Source of the DNA: G965212025 sp965215765
Lineage (GTDB): Bacteria > Pseudomonadota > Gammaproteobacteria > Poriferisulfidales > Oxydemutatoraceae
Direction: 5' to 3'
Assembly (NCBI GenBank): GCA_965215765.1
Contig: OZ244118.1
Coordinates: 2,046,001-2,110,000 of the forward strand
DNA length: 64,000 bases
Positions 1 to 7,587 of this stretch are shown in pieces. How positions within the stretch are numbered: position 1 is the first letter of the stretch; the number at the start of each line of letters is the position of its first letter. The translations under genes were made by a program, and so were the position numbers. Below the pieces are notes generated by a model. The model did no database searches, was not told the DNA's origin, and saw only the letters and a program-made list of their open reading frames with translations.

Positions 1-305
1 CTCCCGGGCGGTTGCTGTAGCGGTGAGTCTGCCTTACAAAAATACATCCCCTGCGGATGGGAATCGATTAGATGTGACAATCCTGCCCACCCCCCAAGAA
101 TGGGGCACCGGAGACCGAGGGTTCATGGATACCACTCAATCAGAAAACCGCGATTTTTGGTAAAACCAGGATTCCACTCGAACAGAGGCACCGAAAGGAA
201 TGCGCAAAAAGCCCCTCGGGAGCCGGATATGCTTGAGAGTTTTGATAACAGTACATAAAAGAGCGACACCCAGCCAGAAACCAATCTGGCAAATGCCACA
301 GATTC

Positions 306-711
306 GATAGTCACGCCTGTCTTTCAGCCCCCTGCCCGCCCCTGAATCCGAGACACCAAAGCGTTGATGCGGTGGCACAGTAATTTGTAACAAATGACCG
401 TTACTGGGTGCCGACAGATATCGACAACGCAGTCGTGGAGTAGCTCGACAATAACGGAATCAAAACGACCGCCGAATTCGGGCAATTTGACAACACGCAA
501 AAGGTACGCAATAGCTGGCTCCCGCTCGCCATTGGATGTCATGCTCAAGTTTTTCAAGATTACGAAGGAGAGTACCGGTGAGGACGAAAAATCTTCCGGC
601 ATGACTACCGAAGGGTTCAAGGATAACTTTGAAAAAGCCTTTTTTGAAGTTATCTCTGAAAAAGAGATTTGGTTTGAGCGTGTGGATGGTAGTCGGGATC
701 CGGCAAACTGA
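306..711 (+). pseudogene. Remnant of array unit 0 (C-terminal domain)
   Basis: This matches the C-terminal half of the intact 1910-2809 gene. It carries an in-frame TAA where other copies have GAA after GCACAG (near 378), a TAG in place of a CTG codon (near 440), and a frameshift near 500-540. Downstream of the frameshift the frame is open to the TGA at 711 (motif VMLKFFKITKES). Positions 1-305 look like the decayed end of the matching N-terminal part, for example the stretch resembling the GGATTCCACTCAAACAGAGG linker of other units near 165-190. It is very unlikely to make a protein. Confidence 0.7.
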
Positions 712-737
712 GCACAACTCGTTTTAGCCCAATGCTG

Positions 738-761
738 TATAATATACGGAAGTAGGTACTC
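738..761 (+). promoter_or_regulatory. Promoter -10 box and inverted repeat of array unit 1
   Basis: TATAAT lies at 738-743 and is followed by AAGTAGGTACTC at 750-761. That 12-mer is the variant form of the GAGCAGGTGCTC inverted repeat in the other units. Relative to them the inner pair is changed on both arms (C to T on the left, G to A on the right), so pairing is kept; the outermost pair is lost. No good -35 box is seen. The start codon is at 800 after a GAGGTTACAGGA ribosome-binding region. Confidence 0.5.
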
Positions 762-799
762 AGTTTTTTGAAGACCAAAACAGTGAGGTTACAGGAACA

Positions 800-1414
800 A
801 TGAACACAATCGGTTTTACCCAAAAATATTCAAGTCTGTTTAATGCCAAGTCGGTCAATTCCTTGGCAGAAGTGACTAACATCCAGGATAGGGAAATTAC
901 AGTCACCCAGCATGGTCAGAACTGGCACACCCGTATGGCATGCTGGATTAAAGACGGCACACGCTCCCTTTTTTCGCCTTTGCGAAAAAATACCACCAAT
1001 GAGGCTTGGGCGCGGTTGAGTCATGACTTGAGTGAAGACACTTCTATTGGAGAAGATGGTAGGGCACGTGCCCAAGCAAAAATCGAAAGATGGCAAAAAA
1101 AGGGGGTTCCTTTACGGAAATTGCACGTCAGGCAGCTGCTTCGGCAGATGGATAAAGATCTTAATCCCCAAACAGTTGATGCGTCGGTGAAAAGCACTTT
1201 GTTTCCCGGAAAATTCCTTGGTGAAGCGCACGGCGGACTACCCTTGAAAAGCCACTTGCCTGATGATGGGGATCGAGTGGTTATGCTAATCGGGGATCCC
1301 ACTCAAACAGATGATTCCGATCAGAAAATCTCGGATTTTACTCAAACGGATGATCCCGATCAGGAAATCCCGGACTCTACCCAAACAGAGGGCACCGATA
1401 GAATCCAATCTTGA
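800..1414 (+). CDS. Array unit 1, N-terminal-domain protein (unknown family)
   Basis: This ORF of 204 codons starts with ATG after a GAGG/AGGA-type ribosome-binding site that is identical in all units. The protein has no signal peptide or membrane segment. It contains the family blocks FTQKYSSLFNAKSVN (about residues 6-20), a W-C-W-I-K-D block (about 42-53), SLFSPLRKNT (about 56-65) and KGVPLRKLHVRQ (about 100-111). The frame ends at a TGA at 1412-1414 that is shared in position with units 3 and 4; in the intact unit 2 the frame runs on into a C-terminal domain. Here a second in-frame stop (TAA, near 1498) also separates the two parts. The tail carries short DPTQTDDSDQ-like repeats. Function is unknown. 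It is either a functional truncated form or one half of a broken gene. Confidence 0.6.
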   Translation: MNTIGFTQKYSSLFNAKSVNSLAEVTNIQDREITVTQHGQNWHTRMACWIKDGTRSLFSPLRKNTTNEAWARLSHDLSEDTSIGEDGRARAQAKIERWQKKGVPLRKLHVRQLLRQMDKDLNPQTVDASVKSTLFPGKFLGEAHGGLPLKSHLPDDGDRVVMLIGDPTQTDDSDQKISDFTQTDDPDQEIPDSTQTEGTDRIQS

Positions 1415-1519
1415 TTCGATGGTCACGCCTGTCTTTCAGCCCCCTGCCTGCCTCTGAATCCGAGACACCAAAGCGTTGATGCGGTGGCACAGTAATTTGT
1501 AACAAATGACCGTTACTGG

Positions 1520-1822
1520 GTGCCGACAGATATCGACAACGCAGTCGTTGAACTGCTCGACAATAACGGAATCAAAACGACCGCCGAATTCGGGCAATTT
1601 GACAACACGCAAAAGGCACGCAATAGCAGTCCCCCGCTCACCAAAGAGGTCATGCTCAAGTTTTTCAAGATTACGAAGGAGAGTGCCGGTGAGGACAAGG
1701 AGTATTCCAGCATGACTACCGAAGGGTTCAAGAACAACTTTGAAAAAGCCTTTTTTGAAGTTATCTCTGGAAAAGGAAATTGGTTTGAGCGAGTGGATGG
1801 TAGTCGGGATCCGGAAAACTGA
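1520..1822 (+). pseudogene. Array unit 1, C-terminal-domain remnant
   Basis: This is an open frame of 100 codons homologous to residues about 195-299 of the intact 1910-2809 protein (motifs AVVELLDNNGI and VMLKFFKITKES). It is in frame with 800-1414 but cut off from it by TGA (1412) and TAA (about 1498). The first ATG at 1520 lacks a convincing ribosome-binding site, so expression as a separate protein is doubtful. It ends with the conserved TGA directly before the next unit's promoter. Confidence 0.5.
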
Positions 1823-1848
1823 GCACAGCTCGTTTTAGCCCAATGCTG

Positions 1849-1871
1849 TATAACGTAGGGAGCAGGTGCTC
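1849..1871 (+). promoter_or_regulatory. Promoter -10 and inverted repeat of array unit 2
   Basis: The -10 reads TATAAC (1849-1854), with the highly conserved last T changed to C, as also in unit 3. GAGCAGGTGCTC lies at 1860-1871, followed by a T-run. TGAGCAC at the stop codon of the preceding unit and GTGCTCA here form a 7-bp inverted pair around the promoter. It drives the only intact gene of the array. Confidence 0.45.
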
Positions 1872-1909
1872 AATTTTTTGAAGACCAAAACAGTGAGGTT
1901 GCAGGAACA

Positions 1910-2809
1910 ATGGAAGCAATAAGTTTTACCCAAAAATATTCAAGCCTGTTTAATGCCAAGTCGGTGAATCCCTTGGCAGAAGTGACTGACATCCAAGATA
2001 AGGAACTTACAGTCACCCAGCATGGTCAGTGCTGGCACAGCCGTATGGCATGCTGGATTAAAGACAGCACACGCTCCCTTTTTTCGCCTTTGCGAAAAAA
2101 TACCGCCAACACGGCTTGGGAACAGCTGAGTCGTGACTTGAATGGGGACACTTCCATTGGAGAAGACGGTAAGAAACGTGCCCAAGCAAAAATCCAAAGA
2201 TGGCAAAAAAAAGGGGTTCCTTTACGGAAATTGCACGTCAGGCAGCTGCTTCGGCAGATAGGTGAAGATTTTAATCCCCCAATAGTTGGTGCGTCGGTGA
2301 AAGGCACTTTGTTCCCCAAAAAACCCCGTGATCGTGCGCACGAAGGACTACCCTTGGAAAGCCGCTTGCCTGAGGATGGGGAACAAGTAATTATGCTAAT
2401 CGTGGGTTCCGCTCAAACAGAGATCTCCGACAGTCTCACCCCTAAACTCGAGATACCCAAGCTTGATGCGGTAGCACAGGAATTTGTAACACATGGCCGT
2501 AATTGGGTGCCGGCAAATGTCAACGAAGCAGTCGTGGAACTGCTTGACAAGAACGGAATCAGAACGACCGCCGAATTCGGGAAATTTGACAACACTAAAC
2601 CGATGCACAAGCAGATACCCCCGCTCGCCTATGAGGTCATGCTCAAGTTCTTCAAGATCACGAAGGAGAGTGCCGGTAAGGGTGAAGAACCTTCCAGCAT
2701 GACTACCGAAGAGTTCAAGGATAACTTTAAAAAAGCCTTTTCTGAAGTTATCGATGAAAAAAAAAGTTGGTTTGAGCGTGCGGATGATGGTTGGGATCCG
2801 ACAAAATGA
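1910..2809 (+). CDS. Array unit 2, intact two-domain protein (unknown family, 299 aa)
   Basis: This is the only uninterrupted member of the array. The N-terminal domain (about residues 1-130) has the blocks FTQKYSSLFNAKSVN, ACWIKDSTRSLFSPLRKN and KGVPLRKLHVRQLLRQ. A linker of about 50 residues is followed by a C-terminal domain (about 185-299) with QEFVTHGRNWVP, EAVVELLDKNGIRTT, VMLKFFKITKES and a final WFER-x-D-D/G-W-D block. The protein is charged and mostly hydrophilic, with no signal peptide or transmembrane segment, so it is cytoplasmic or leaves by a non-Sec route. The ATG at 1910 follows the conserved GGAACA spacer and AGG motif. I do not recognise the family; a secreted effector is one possibility, but nothing in the sequence proves it. 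Confidence 0.75.
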   Translation: MEAISFTQKYSSLFNAKSVNPLAEVTDIQDKELTVTQHGQCWHSRMACWIKDSTRSLFSPLRKNTANTAWEQLSRDLNGDTSIGEDGKKRAQAKIQRWQKKGVPLRKLHVRQLLRQIGEDFNPPIVGASVKGTLFPKKPRDRAHEGLPLESRLPEDGEQVIMLIVGSAQTEISDSLTPKLEIPKLDAVAQEFVTHGRNWVPANVNEAVVELLDKNGIRTTAEFGKFDNTKPMHKQIPPLAYEVMLKFFKITKESAGKGEEPSSMTTEEFKDNFKKAFSEVIDEKKSWFERADDGWDPTK

Positions 2810-2835
2810 GCACAACTCGTTTTAGCCCAATGCTG

Positions 2836-2859
2836 TATAACGTACGGGAGCAGGTGCTC
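2836..2859 (+). promoter_or_regulatory. Promoter -10 and inverted repeat of array unit 3
   Basis: TATAAC lies at 2836-2841 and GAGCAGGTGCTC at 2848-2859, then a T-run. The layout matches the other units; the downstream gene is truncated. Confidence 0.4.
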
Positions 2860-2897
2860 ACTTTTTTGAATACAAAAAAGTGAGGTTACAGGAACAA

Positions 2898-3388
2898 TGG
2901 ACGCAATCAATTTTACCCAAAATATTCAAGCCTGTTTAATGCCAAGTCGCCGAATCCCTTGGCAGACAGCGGGCACCGATAGAATCCAATCTTGATTCGA
3001 TAGTCGCGCCTGTCTTTCAGCCCCCTGCCCGCCCCTGAACCCGAGACACCCAAGCCTTGATGCGGTGGCACAGGAATTTGTAACAAATGACCGTAATTGG
3101 GTGCCGACAAATATCAACGAAGCAGTCGTGGAACTGCTCGACAAGAACGAAATCAGAACGACCGCCGAATTCGGAAAACTGGCACGTAAGCATATACCCC
3201 TGCTCACCAATGAGGTCATGCTCAAGTTCTTCAAGATTACGAAGAAGAGTGCCGGTGAGGATGAAAAATCTTCCAGCATGACTACCGAAGAGTCCAGAGA
3301 TAACTTCAAAAAAGCCTTTTCTGAAGTTATCGATGAAAAAGGAAGTTGGTTTGAGCGTACGGATGATGGTCTAGTTCCGACAAACTGA
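2898..3388 (+). pseudogene. Array unit 3, internally deleted copy
   Basis: It starts with ATG at 2898 and the normal first codons, but one A is missing in the run after ACCC, which shifts the frame. A deletion of roughly 500 bp then joins the start of the N-terminal domain (to about 2966) to the end of the linker. The C-terminal domain (open frame from GTG 3065 to TGA 3388, 107 codons) is intact, with motifs QEFVTNDRNWVP, AVVELLDKN and VMLKFFKITK. The linker carries the same TGA (near 2993) as unit 4, in frame with the C-terminal domain. If anything is made, it would be the 107-aa C-terminal domain from the GTG. Confidence 0.6.
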
Positions 3389-3414
3389 GCACAGCTCGTT
3401 TTAGCCCAATGCTG

Positions 3415-3438
3415 TATAATGTACGGGAGTAGGTGCTC
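3415..3438 (+). promoter_or_regulatory. Promoter -10 and inverted repeat of array unit 4
   Basis: TATAAT lies at 3415-3420. GAGTAGGTGCTC at 3427-3438 differs from the usual form by one base in the left arm; as RNA this would still pair (U-G). Confidence 0.45.
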
Positions 3439-3475
3439 ACTTTCTTGAATACAAAAAAGTTAGGTTACAGGAGCA

Positions 3476-4054
3476 ATGGACACAATCAGTTTTACCCAAA
3501 AATATTCAAGCCTGTCTAACGCCAAGATGGTCAATTCCTTGGCAGAAGTGACTAACATCCAGGATAAGGAGCTTACAGTCACCCAGCATGGTCAGCACTG
3601 GCACAACCGTCTGGCATGCTGGATTAAAGACAGCGCATGCTCCCTTTTTTCGCCTTTGCGAAAAAGTACCGTCAACACGGCTTGGGCACGGTTGAGTCGT
3701 GACTTGAATAATGACACTTCTATTGAAGAAGATGGTAAGGCACGTGCCCAAGCAAAAATCGAAAGATGGCAAAGAAAAGGGGTTCCTTTACGGAAATTGT
3801 ACGTCAGACAGGTACTTCGGCAGATTGATAAAGATTTTAATCACCAAACAGTCAATGCGTCGGTGAGAGGCACTATGTTTCCTAAAAAAGCCAGTGGTCG
3901 TGCACTCGAAGGACTACCCATGAAATGGAACTCGCCTGATGATGGGGACCAAGTAGTTATGCTAATCAGGGATCCCACTCAAACAGATGATTCCGAAAAT
4001 CGGGAAATCCCGAACTCTACTCAAACAGCGGGCACCGATAGAATCCAATCTTGA
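3476..4054 (+). CDS. Array unit 4, N-terminal-domain protein
   Basis: This ORF has 192 codons with all N-terminal-domain blocks (FTQKYSSLSNAKMVN, ACWIKDSACSLFSPLRK, KGVPLRKLYVRQ). It ends at TGA 4052-4054. The frame stays open after this TGA for another 131 codons through the C-terminal domain to 4447, with no other stop, so this unit is split by a single stop codon. Readthrough would give about 323 residues, compared with 299 for the intact unit 2, whose linker is shorter. Whether the split is decay, a two-protein arrangement or recoding cannot be told from sequence. Confidence 0.6.
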   Translation: MDTISFTQKYSSLSNAKMVNSLAEVTNIQDKELTVTQHGQHWHNRLACWIKDSACSLFSPLRKSTVNTAWARLSRDLNNDTSIEEDGKARAQAKIERWQRKGVPLRKLYVRQVLRQIDKDFNHQTVNASVRGTMFPKKASGRALEGLPMKWNSPDDGDQVVMLIRDPTQTDDSENREIPNSTQTAGTDRIQS

Positions 4055-4123
4055 TTCGATAGTCACGCCTGTCTTTCATCCCCCTGCCCGCCTCTGAATC
4101 CGAGACACCCAAGCCTTGATGCG

Positions 4124-4447
4124 GTGGCACAGGAATTTGTAACAAATGACCGTAATTGGGTGCCGACAAATATCAACGAAGCAGCCGTGGAACTGCTCGA
4201 CAAGAACGGAATCAGGACGACCGCCGAATTCAGTGAAATGGCACGTAAGCATATACCCCTGCTCACCAATGAGGTCATGCTCAAGTTCTTCAAGATTACG
4301 AAGGAGAGTGCCGGTAAGGATGAAAAACCTTCCAGCATGACTACCGAAGGGTTCAAGGATAACTTTGAAAAAGCCTTTACTGAAGTTATCGATGAAAAAG
4401 GAAGTTGGTTTGAGCGTGTGGATGATGGTTGGGATCCGACAAACTGA
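4124..4447 (+). CDS. Array unit 4, C-terminal-domain ORF
   Basis: This ORF of 107 codons starts at GTG (4124) and is in the same frame as 3476-4054, 69 bases after its TGA. Motifs are QEFVTNDRNWVP, EAAVELLDKNGIRTT, VMLKFFKITKES and MTTEGFKDNFEKAF. There is no strong ribosome-binding site before the GTG. Translation would need re-initiation or readthrough. The reading frame is clean, unlike the C-terminal parts of units 0, 1 and 5. Confidence 0.45.
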   Translation: MAQEFVTNDRNWVPTNINEAAVELLDKNGIRTTAEFSEMARKHIPLLTNEVMLKFFKITKESAGKDEKPSSMTTEGFKDNFEKAFTEVIDEKGSWFERVDDGWDPTN

Positions 4448-4473
4448 GCACAACTCGTTTTAGCCCAATGCTG

Positions 4474-4497
4474 TATAATGTACGGGAGCAGGTGCTC
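4474..4497 (+). promoter_or_regulatory. Promoter -10 and inverted repeat of array unit 5
   Basis: TATAAT lies at 4474-4479 and GAGCAGGTGCTC at 4486-4497, followed by a T-run, as in the other units. Confidence 0.45.
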
Positions 4498-4534
4498 GGT
4501 TTTTTGAAGACAAAACAGTGAGGTTACAGGAACA

Positions 4535-5119
4535 ATGGACGCAATCAATTTTACCCAAAAATATTCAAGCCTGTTTAATGTCAAGTCGGTGAATCCCTTG
4601 GCAGAAGTTCTTTACATCAAAGATCAACGATTTGGAGTCTCCCAGCGTGGTCAGTGCTGGCACAGCCGTCTGGCGTGCTGGATTAAAGACAGCGCATGCT
4701 CCCTTTTTTCTTCTTTGCGAAAAAATACCGCCGATGAGACTAAGGCTTGGAATCGGCTGAGCAAAGACTTGCGTGAAGACGCTTCTATTGAAGAAAGTAG
4801 CAAGCTATTAGCCCAAGCAAAAATCACCAAGTGGCAAAGAAATGGGGTTCCTTTACGAAAATTGCACGTCAGGCAGATACTTCGGCAACTGGACGAAAAT
4901 TTGGATCCTCAAACGGTCGGAGTATCGTTGAAAAACCTTTGGTTGCATCGCGGAACACCCGACCCCGGTGAACAGTTCGGAATAATGACAGAGATGAATG
5001 ATCTCCTGCCTGTGGATGGAGATGGAGTAATTCTGGATCTTGCGGATCCCACTCAGGAGTTCCTGCAAAAAGTTGTAGCAGATAGCATCGAAGAGCCGAA
5101 AACACAGGATTCCACTTAA
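4535..5119 (+). CDS. Array unit 5, N-terminal-domain protein (second sub-lineage)
   Basis: This ORF of 194 codons has the family N-terminal blocks (FTQKYSSLFNVKSVN, ACWIKDSACSLFSSLRKN, NGVPLRKLHVRQILRQ). After the domain it differs from units 1-4: the tail has TVGVSLKNLWL and LDLADPTQEF and ends with TQDST at TAA 5119. The linker downstream still holds the shared TGA, so the C-terminal domain here is cut off by two stops and a frameshift. Unit 6 is its closest relative in the array. Confidence 0.6.
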   Translation: MDAINFTQKYSSLFNVKSVNPLAEVLYIKDQRFGVSQRGQCWHSRLACWIKDSACSLFSSLRKNTADETKAWNRLSKDLREDASIEESSKLLAQAKITKWQRNGVPLRKLHVRQILRQLDENLDPQTVGVSLKNLWLHRGTPDPGEQFGIMTEMNDLLPVDGDGVILDLADPTQEFLQKVVADSIEEPKTQDST

Positions 5120-5216
5120 ACAGAGGGAACCAACAGAAGCCAATCTTGATTCGGTAGTCACACCTGTCTTTCAGCCCCCTGCCCGCCTCTGAATCCGAGA
5201 CACCCAAGCCTTGATG

Positions 5217-5541
5217 CGGTGCACAGGAATTTGTAAAAAATGACCGTAATTGGGTGCCGACAAATATCAACGAAGCAGCCGTGGAACTGCTCGACAAGAA
5301 CGGAATCAGGACGACCGCCGAATTCGGGAAACTGGCACGTAAGCATATACCCCTGCTCACCAATGAGGTCATGCTCAAGTTCTTCAAGATTACGAAGGAG
5401 AGTGCCGGTGAGGATGAAAAATCTTCCAGCATGACTACCGAAGGGTTCAAGGATAACTTTGAAAAAGCCTTTAACTGAAGTTATCGATGAAAAAGGAAGT
5501 TGGTTTGAGCGTGTGGATGATGGTTGGGATCCGACAAACTG
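5217..5541 (+). pseudogene. Array unit 5, broken C-terminal domain
   Basis: This is homologous to the C-terminal domain of unit 2. One G is missing in GCGGTGGCACAGG (near 5218), and there is an extra A in the stretch GCCTTTAACTGAAG (near 5473), which puts a stop into the frame. The open piece 5254-5478 keeps VELLDKNGIRTT and VMLKFFKITKES. The last residues (WFER-x-DDGWDPTN) are readable in another frame up to 5541. It is decayed. Confidence 0.6.
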
Positions 5542-5568
5542 AGCACAACTCGTTTTAGCCCAATGCTG

Positions 5569-5592
5569 TATAATGTAAGGGAGCAGGTGCTC
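5569..5592 (+). promoter_or_regulatory. Promoter -10 and inverted repeat of array unit 6
   Basis: TATAAT lies at 5569-5574 and GAGCAGGTGCTC at 5581-5592, then AGTTTTTT. Confidence 0.45.
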
Positions 5593-5629
5593 AGTTTTTT
5601 GAAGACAAAACAGTGAGGTTATAGGAACA

Positions 5630-6229
5630 ATGGACTCAATCAATTTTACCCAAAAATATTCAAGCCTGTTTAATGCCAAGTCGGTGAATCCCTTGGCAAA
5701 GGTAATTTCAATCCGGGATGAAAGCATTCACGTCTCCCAGCGTGGTCAGCGCTGGCACAGCCGTCTGGCGTGCTGGATTAAAGACAGCACCTGCTCCCTT
5801 TTTTCTTCTTTGCGAGAAAATACCGCCGATGAGACTGAGACTTGGAATCGGCTGAGCAGAGACTTGAATGAAGACACTTCCATTGGAGTAGATGGTAAGG
5901 TACGTGCCCAAGCAAAAATCGAAAGATGGCAAAGTAAAGGGGTTCCTTTACGGAAATTGCACGTCAGGCAGATACTTCGGCAGCTGGATGAAAATTCGGA
6001 TCCTCAAACGGTCGGAGTATCGTTAAAAAACCTTTGGTTGTTTCGCGGAACAGCCGATACCGGTAAACAGTTCGGACTAACAGAGCTGAATGATCGCCCG
6101 CCTATGGATAGAGATATAGTAGCTCTGGATCTTGCGGATCCCACTCAAACAGAGGCTCGCACTCAGGAGTTCCGGCAAGAAGTTGTAGCAGATAGCCTCG
6201 AAGAGCCGAAAACACAGGATTCCACATAA
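5630..6229 (+). CDS. Array unit 6, N-terminal-domain protein (second sub-lineage)
   Basis: This is an ORF of 199 codons with the blocks FTQKYSSLFNAKSVN, ACWIKDSTCSLFSSLREN and KGVPLRKLHVRQILRQLDEN, and the second-type tail (VGVSLKNLWLFRGTADTGKQ, LDLADPTQTE). It ends at TAA in the same place as unit 5. Only about 130 bp of the linker remain downstream, with extra stops, and the C-terminal domain is absent, so this is the right edge of the array. It has the same promoter and start region as the other units. Confidence 0.6.
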   Translation: MDSINFTQKYSSLFNAKSVNPLAKVISIRDESIHVSQRGQRWHSRLACWIKDSTCSLFSSLRENTADETETWNRLSRDLNEDTSIGVDGKVRAQAKIERWQSKGVPLRKLHVRQILRQLDENSDPQTVGVSLKNLWLFRGTADTGKQFGLTELNDRPPMDRDIVALDLADPTQTEARTQEFRQEVVADSLEEPKTQDST

Positions 6230-6710
6230 ACAGAGGGAACCAACAGAAGCCAATCTTGATTCGGTAGTCACACCTGTCTTTCAGATTCCCCCTGCCTGCC
6301 TATGTGAATCCGAGACATCCTGGCTTGATGCGGTGACACGGGGCAGCACACCTGTTCAAACACAAAGGGGCACCATGTTCCAGACGCACGACCGGAGCGT
6401 TCACGTGCGCACTTCATTTACCCCCTTGACCACTTTGGTACTTCTGCTGTTTTCCGGGCAGAAAATACCCGCTTGCGACAAGAGGAAGAGCGTCTCCTGG
6501 AGCGTTCGCGATCGCATCTTCGTTCAGGGATTTTGCCACGAGTCCTGAAGCTGGCTCACCAAGTCGTGTTGTCGTACAAATTGGTTGCGGCTTGCTTTAG
6601 CAAACCCAAGCGGTATCATAGCACTCGGCTGTCAGTCTTGGCCGCCTCCACCTTTCTTGGAAACTGTTTGGCGAGAATGTGGATCTGAAAACATACGGAG
6701 GAACAGAATC
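6230..6710 (+). other. Region without a supported gene
   Basis: The left part (to about 6360) is the decayed linker of array unit 6. The rest holds only short overlapping ORFs without ribosome-binding sites or recognisable motifs. Confidence 0.5.
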
Positions 6711-7316
6711 ATGTCTGAAAGCTGGAATTTAAACGGGGAATTTTTCGAATGTTGCAATTGTGACGTTGTTTGCCCCTGCATTTTTCTCAAGCCACCCAGC
6801 CAGGGAACTTGCAAGGGATACCTTGCCTGGCACATCACAGATGGAGCCATGGAAGGAGTTGATCTCTCACACCTGAATGTAGCAATCTGGCTTGATGCCC
6901 CAGGCCTGTTGGTAGACGGCAACATAAAGATGTCTTACTACATTGATGAAAACGCAAGTTCCGAACAACATGATGCGCTTGCTAAAATTTTTACCGGTCA
7001 GGCAGGTGGACATCTCGCAGTGATTGCCGGGCTCGTGGGTGAGAATGTGGGAGTGCATACAGCAAAAATACGCTTTCATTCAGACGGCAAAAGAAGAGAG
7101 CTGGACGTGGAAGGCGTGGGCACCGTCAGAATGAACGCACTTGATGGAGCAGACGGCGGAACGGTCACACTGCTCAATCACCCGCTTGCTGTCGCTCCTG
7201 GCTCGCCCACTACGGCCTATGAGTCTGAACACATAGAATACAGTTGCGCTGGCACCACGGGTCAACACTCTGGAACATCTGGCCTGGGGGCTCCTTTCCA
7301 ATACAGTTCCGACTGA
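6711..7316 (+). CDS. DUF1326 domain-containing protein
   Basis: This 201-residue protein has the DUF1326 signature at its start: W-N-L-N-G-E-F-F-E, then CCNCDVVCPC with cysteines at about 14, 15, 17, 21 and 23, then P-x-x-G-T-C. The cysteine cluster suggests metal or thiol chemistry, but the family has no established reaction. The ATG at 6711 is chosen over an upstream in-frame start because GGAGG lies eight bases before it and the family starts at this point. No partner gene (DUF2182 is a common neighbour of this family) is seen next to it. Confidence 0.85.
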   Translation: MSESWNLNGEFFECCNCDVVCPCIFLKPPSQGTCKGYLAWHITDGAMEGVDLSHLNVAIWLDAPGLLVDGNIKMSYYIDENASSEQHDALAKIFTGQAGGHLAVIAGLVGENVGVHTAKIRFHSDGKRRELDVEGVGTVRMNALDGADGGTVTLLNHPLAVAPGSPTTAYESEHIEYSCAGTTGQHSGTSGLGAPFQYSSD

Positions 7317-7587
7317 TTTTGACGGAGGCCGGAATCTGGCCGATATCAGCATATTTTGTAGGCAAGCGGCGATGCGGTTGCGTTGTTGCCTGCCCCCTGA
7401 ATAAGCGGCTGGCTGTAACCAACGGCTCTGTCCATTGATCTTTCCTTACCCATAACCCATTCTGGCAGTCGCTCCCCTGCCAAACAGTGCTTGAAGCGAC
7501 TTTCGCTTTTCAGTCATAGTCTTGGTACTTGTACCGAGTCTGTGCAGTTGCCACTAATGACCTTTTCCTTCTAGTTCGGGCAGTACT

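Larger units (their letters stand above)
1..6360 (+). repeat. Tandem array of an unknown gene family (about 7 units)
   Basis: Seven direct repeats of about 1 kb are visible. Each full unit has a promoter block, an N-terminal ORF starting M-(D/E/N)-x-I-x-F-T-Q-K-Y-S-S-L, a linker, and a C-terminal ORF with the motif VMLKFFKITKES. N-terminal parts start at 800, 1910, 2898 (truncated), 3476, 4535 and 5630. The leftmost unit (1-711) is a remnant and the last one (5630) has lost its C-terminal part. Only the unit at 1910-2809 is a single open frame. Units 5 and 6 share a different tail after the N-terminal domain (motif VGVSLKNLW), so the array contains two sub-lineages. I do not recognise the family. 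Confidence 0.9.

Noticed and set aside
6585..6710. Longer N-terminus of the DUF1326 protein
   Set aside because: The added 42 residues have no family likeness, and a strong GGAGG site stands before ATG 6711.
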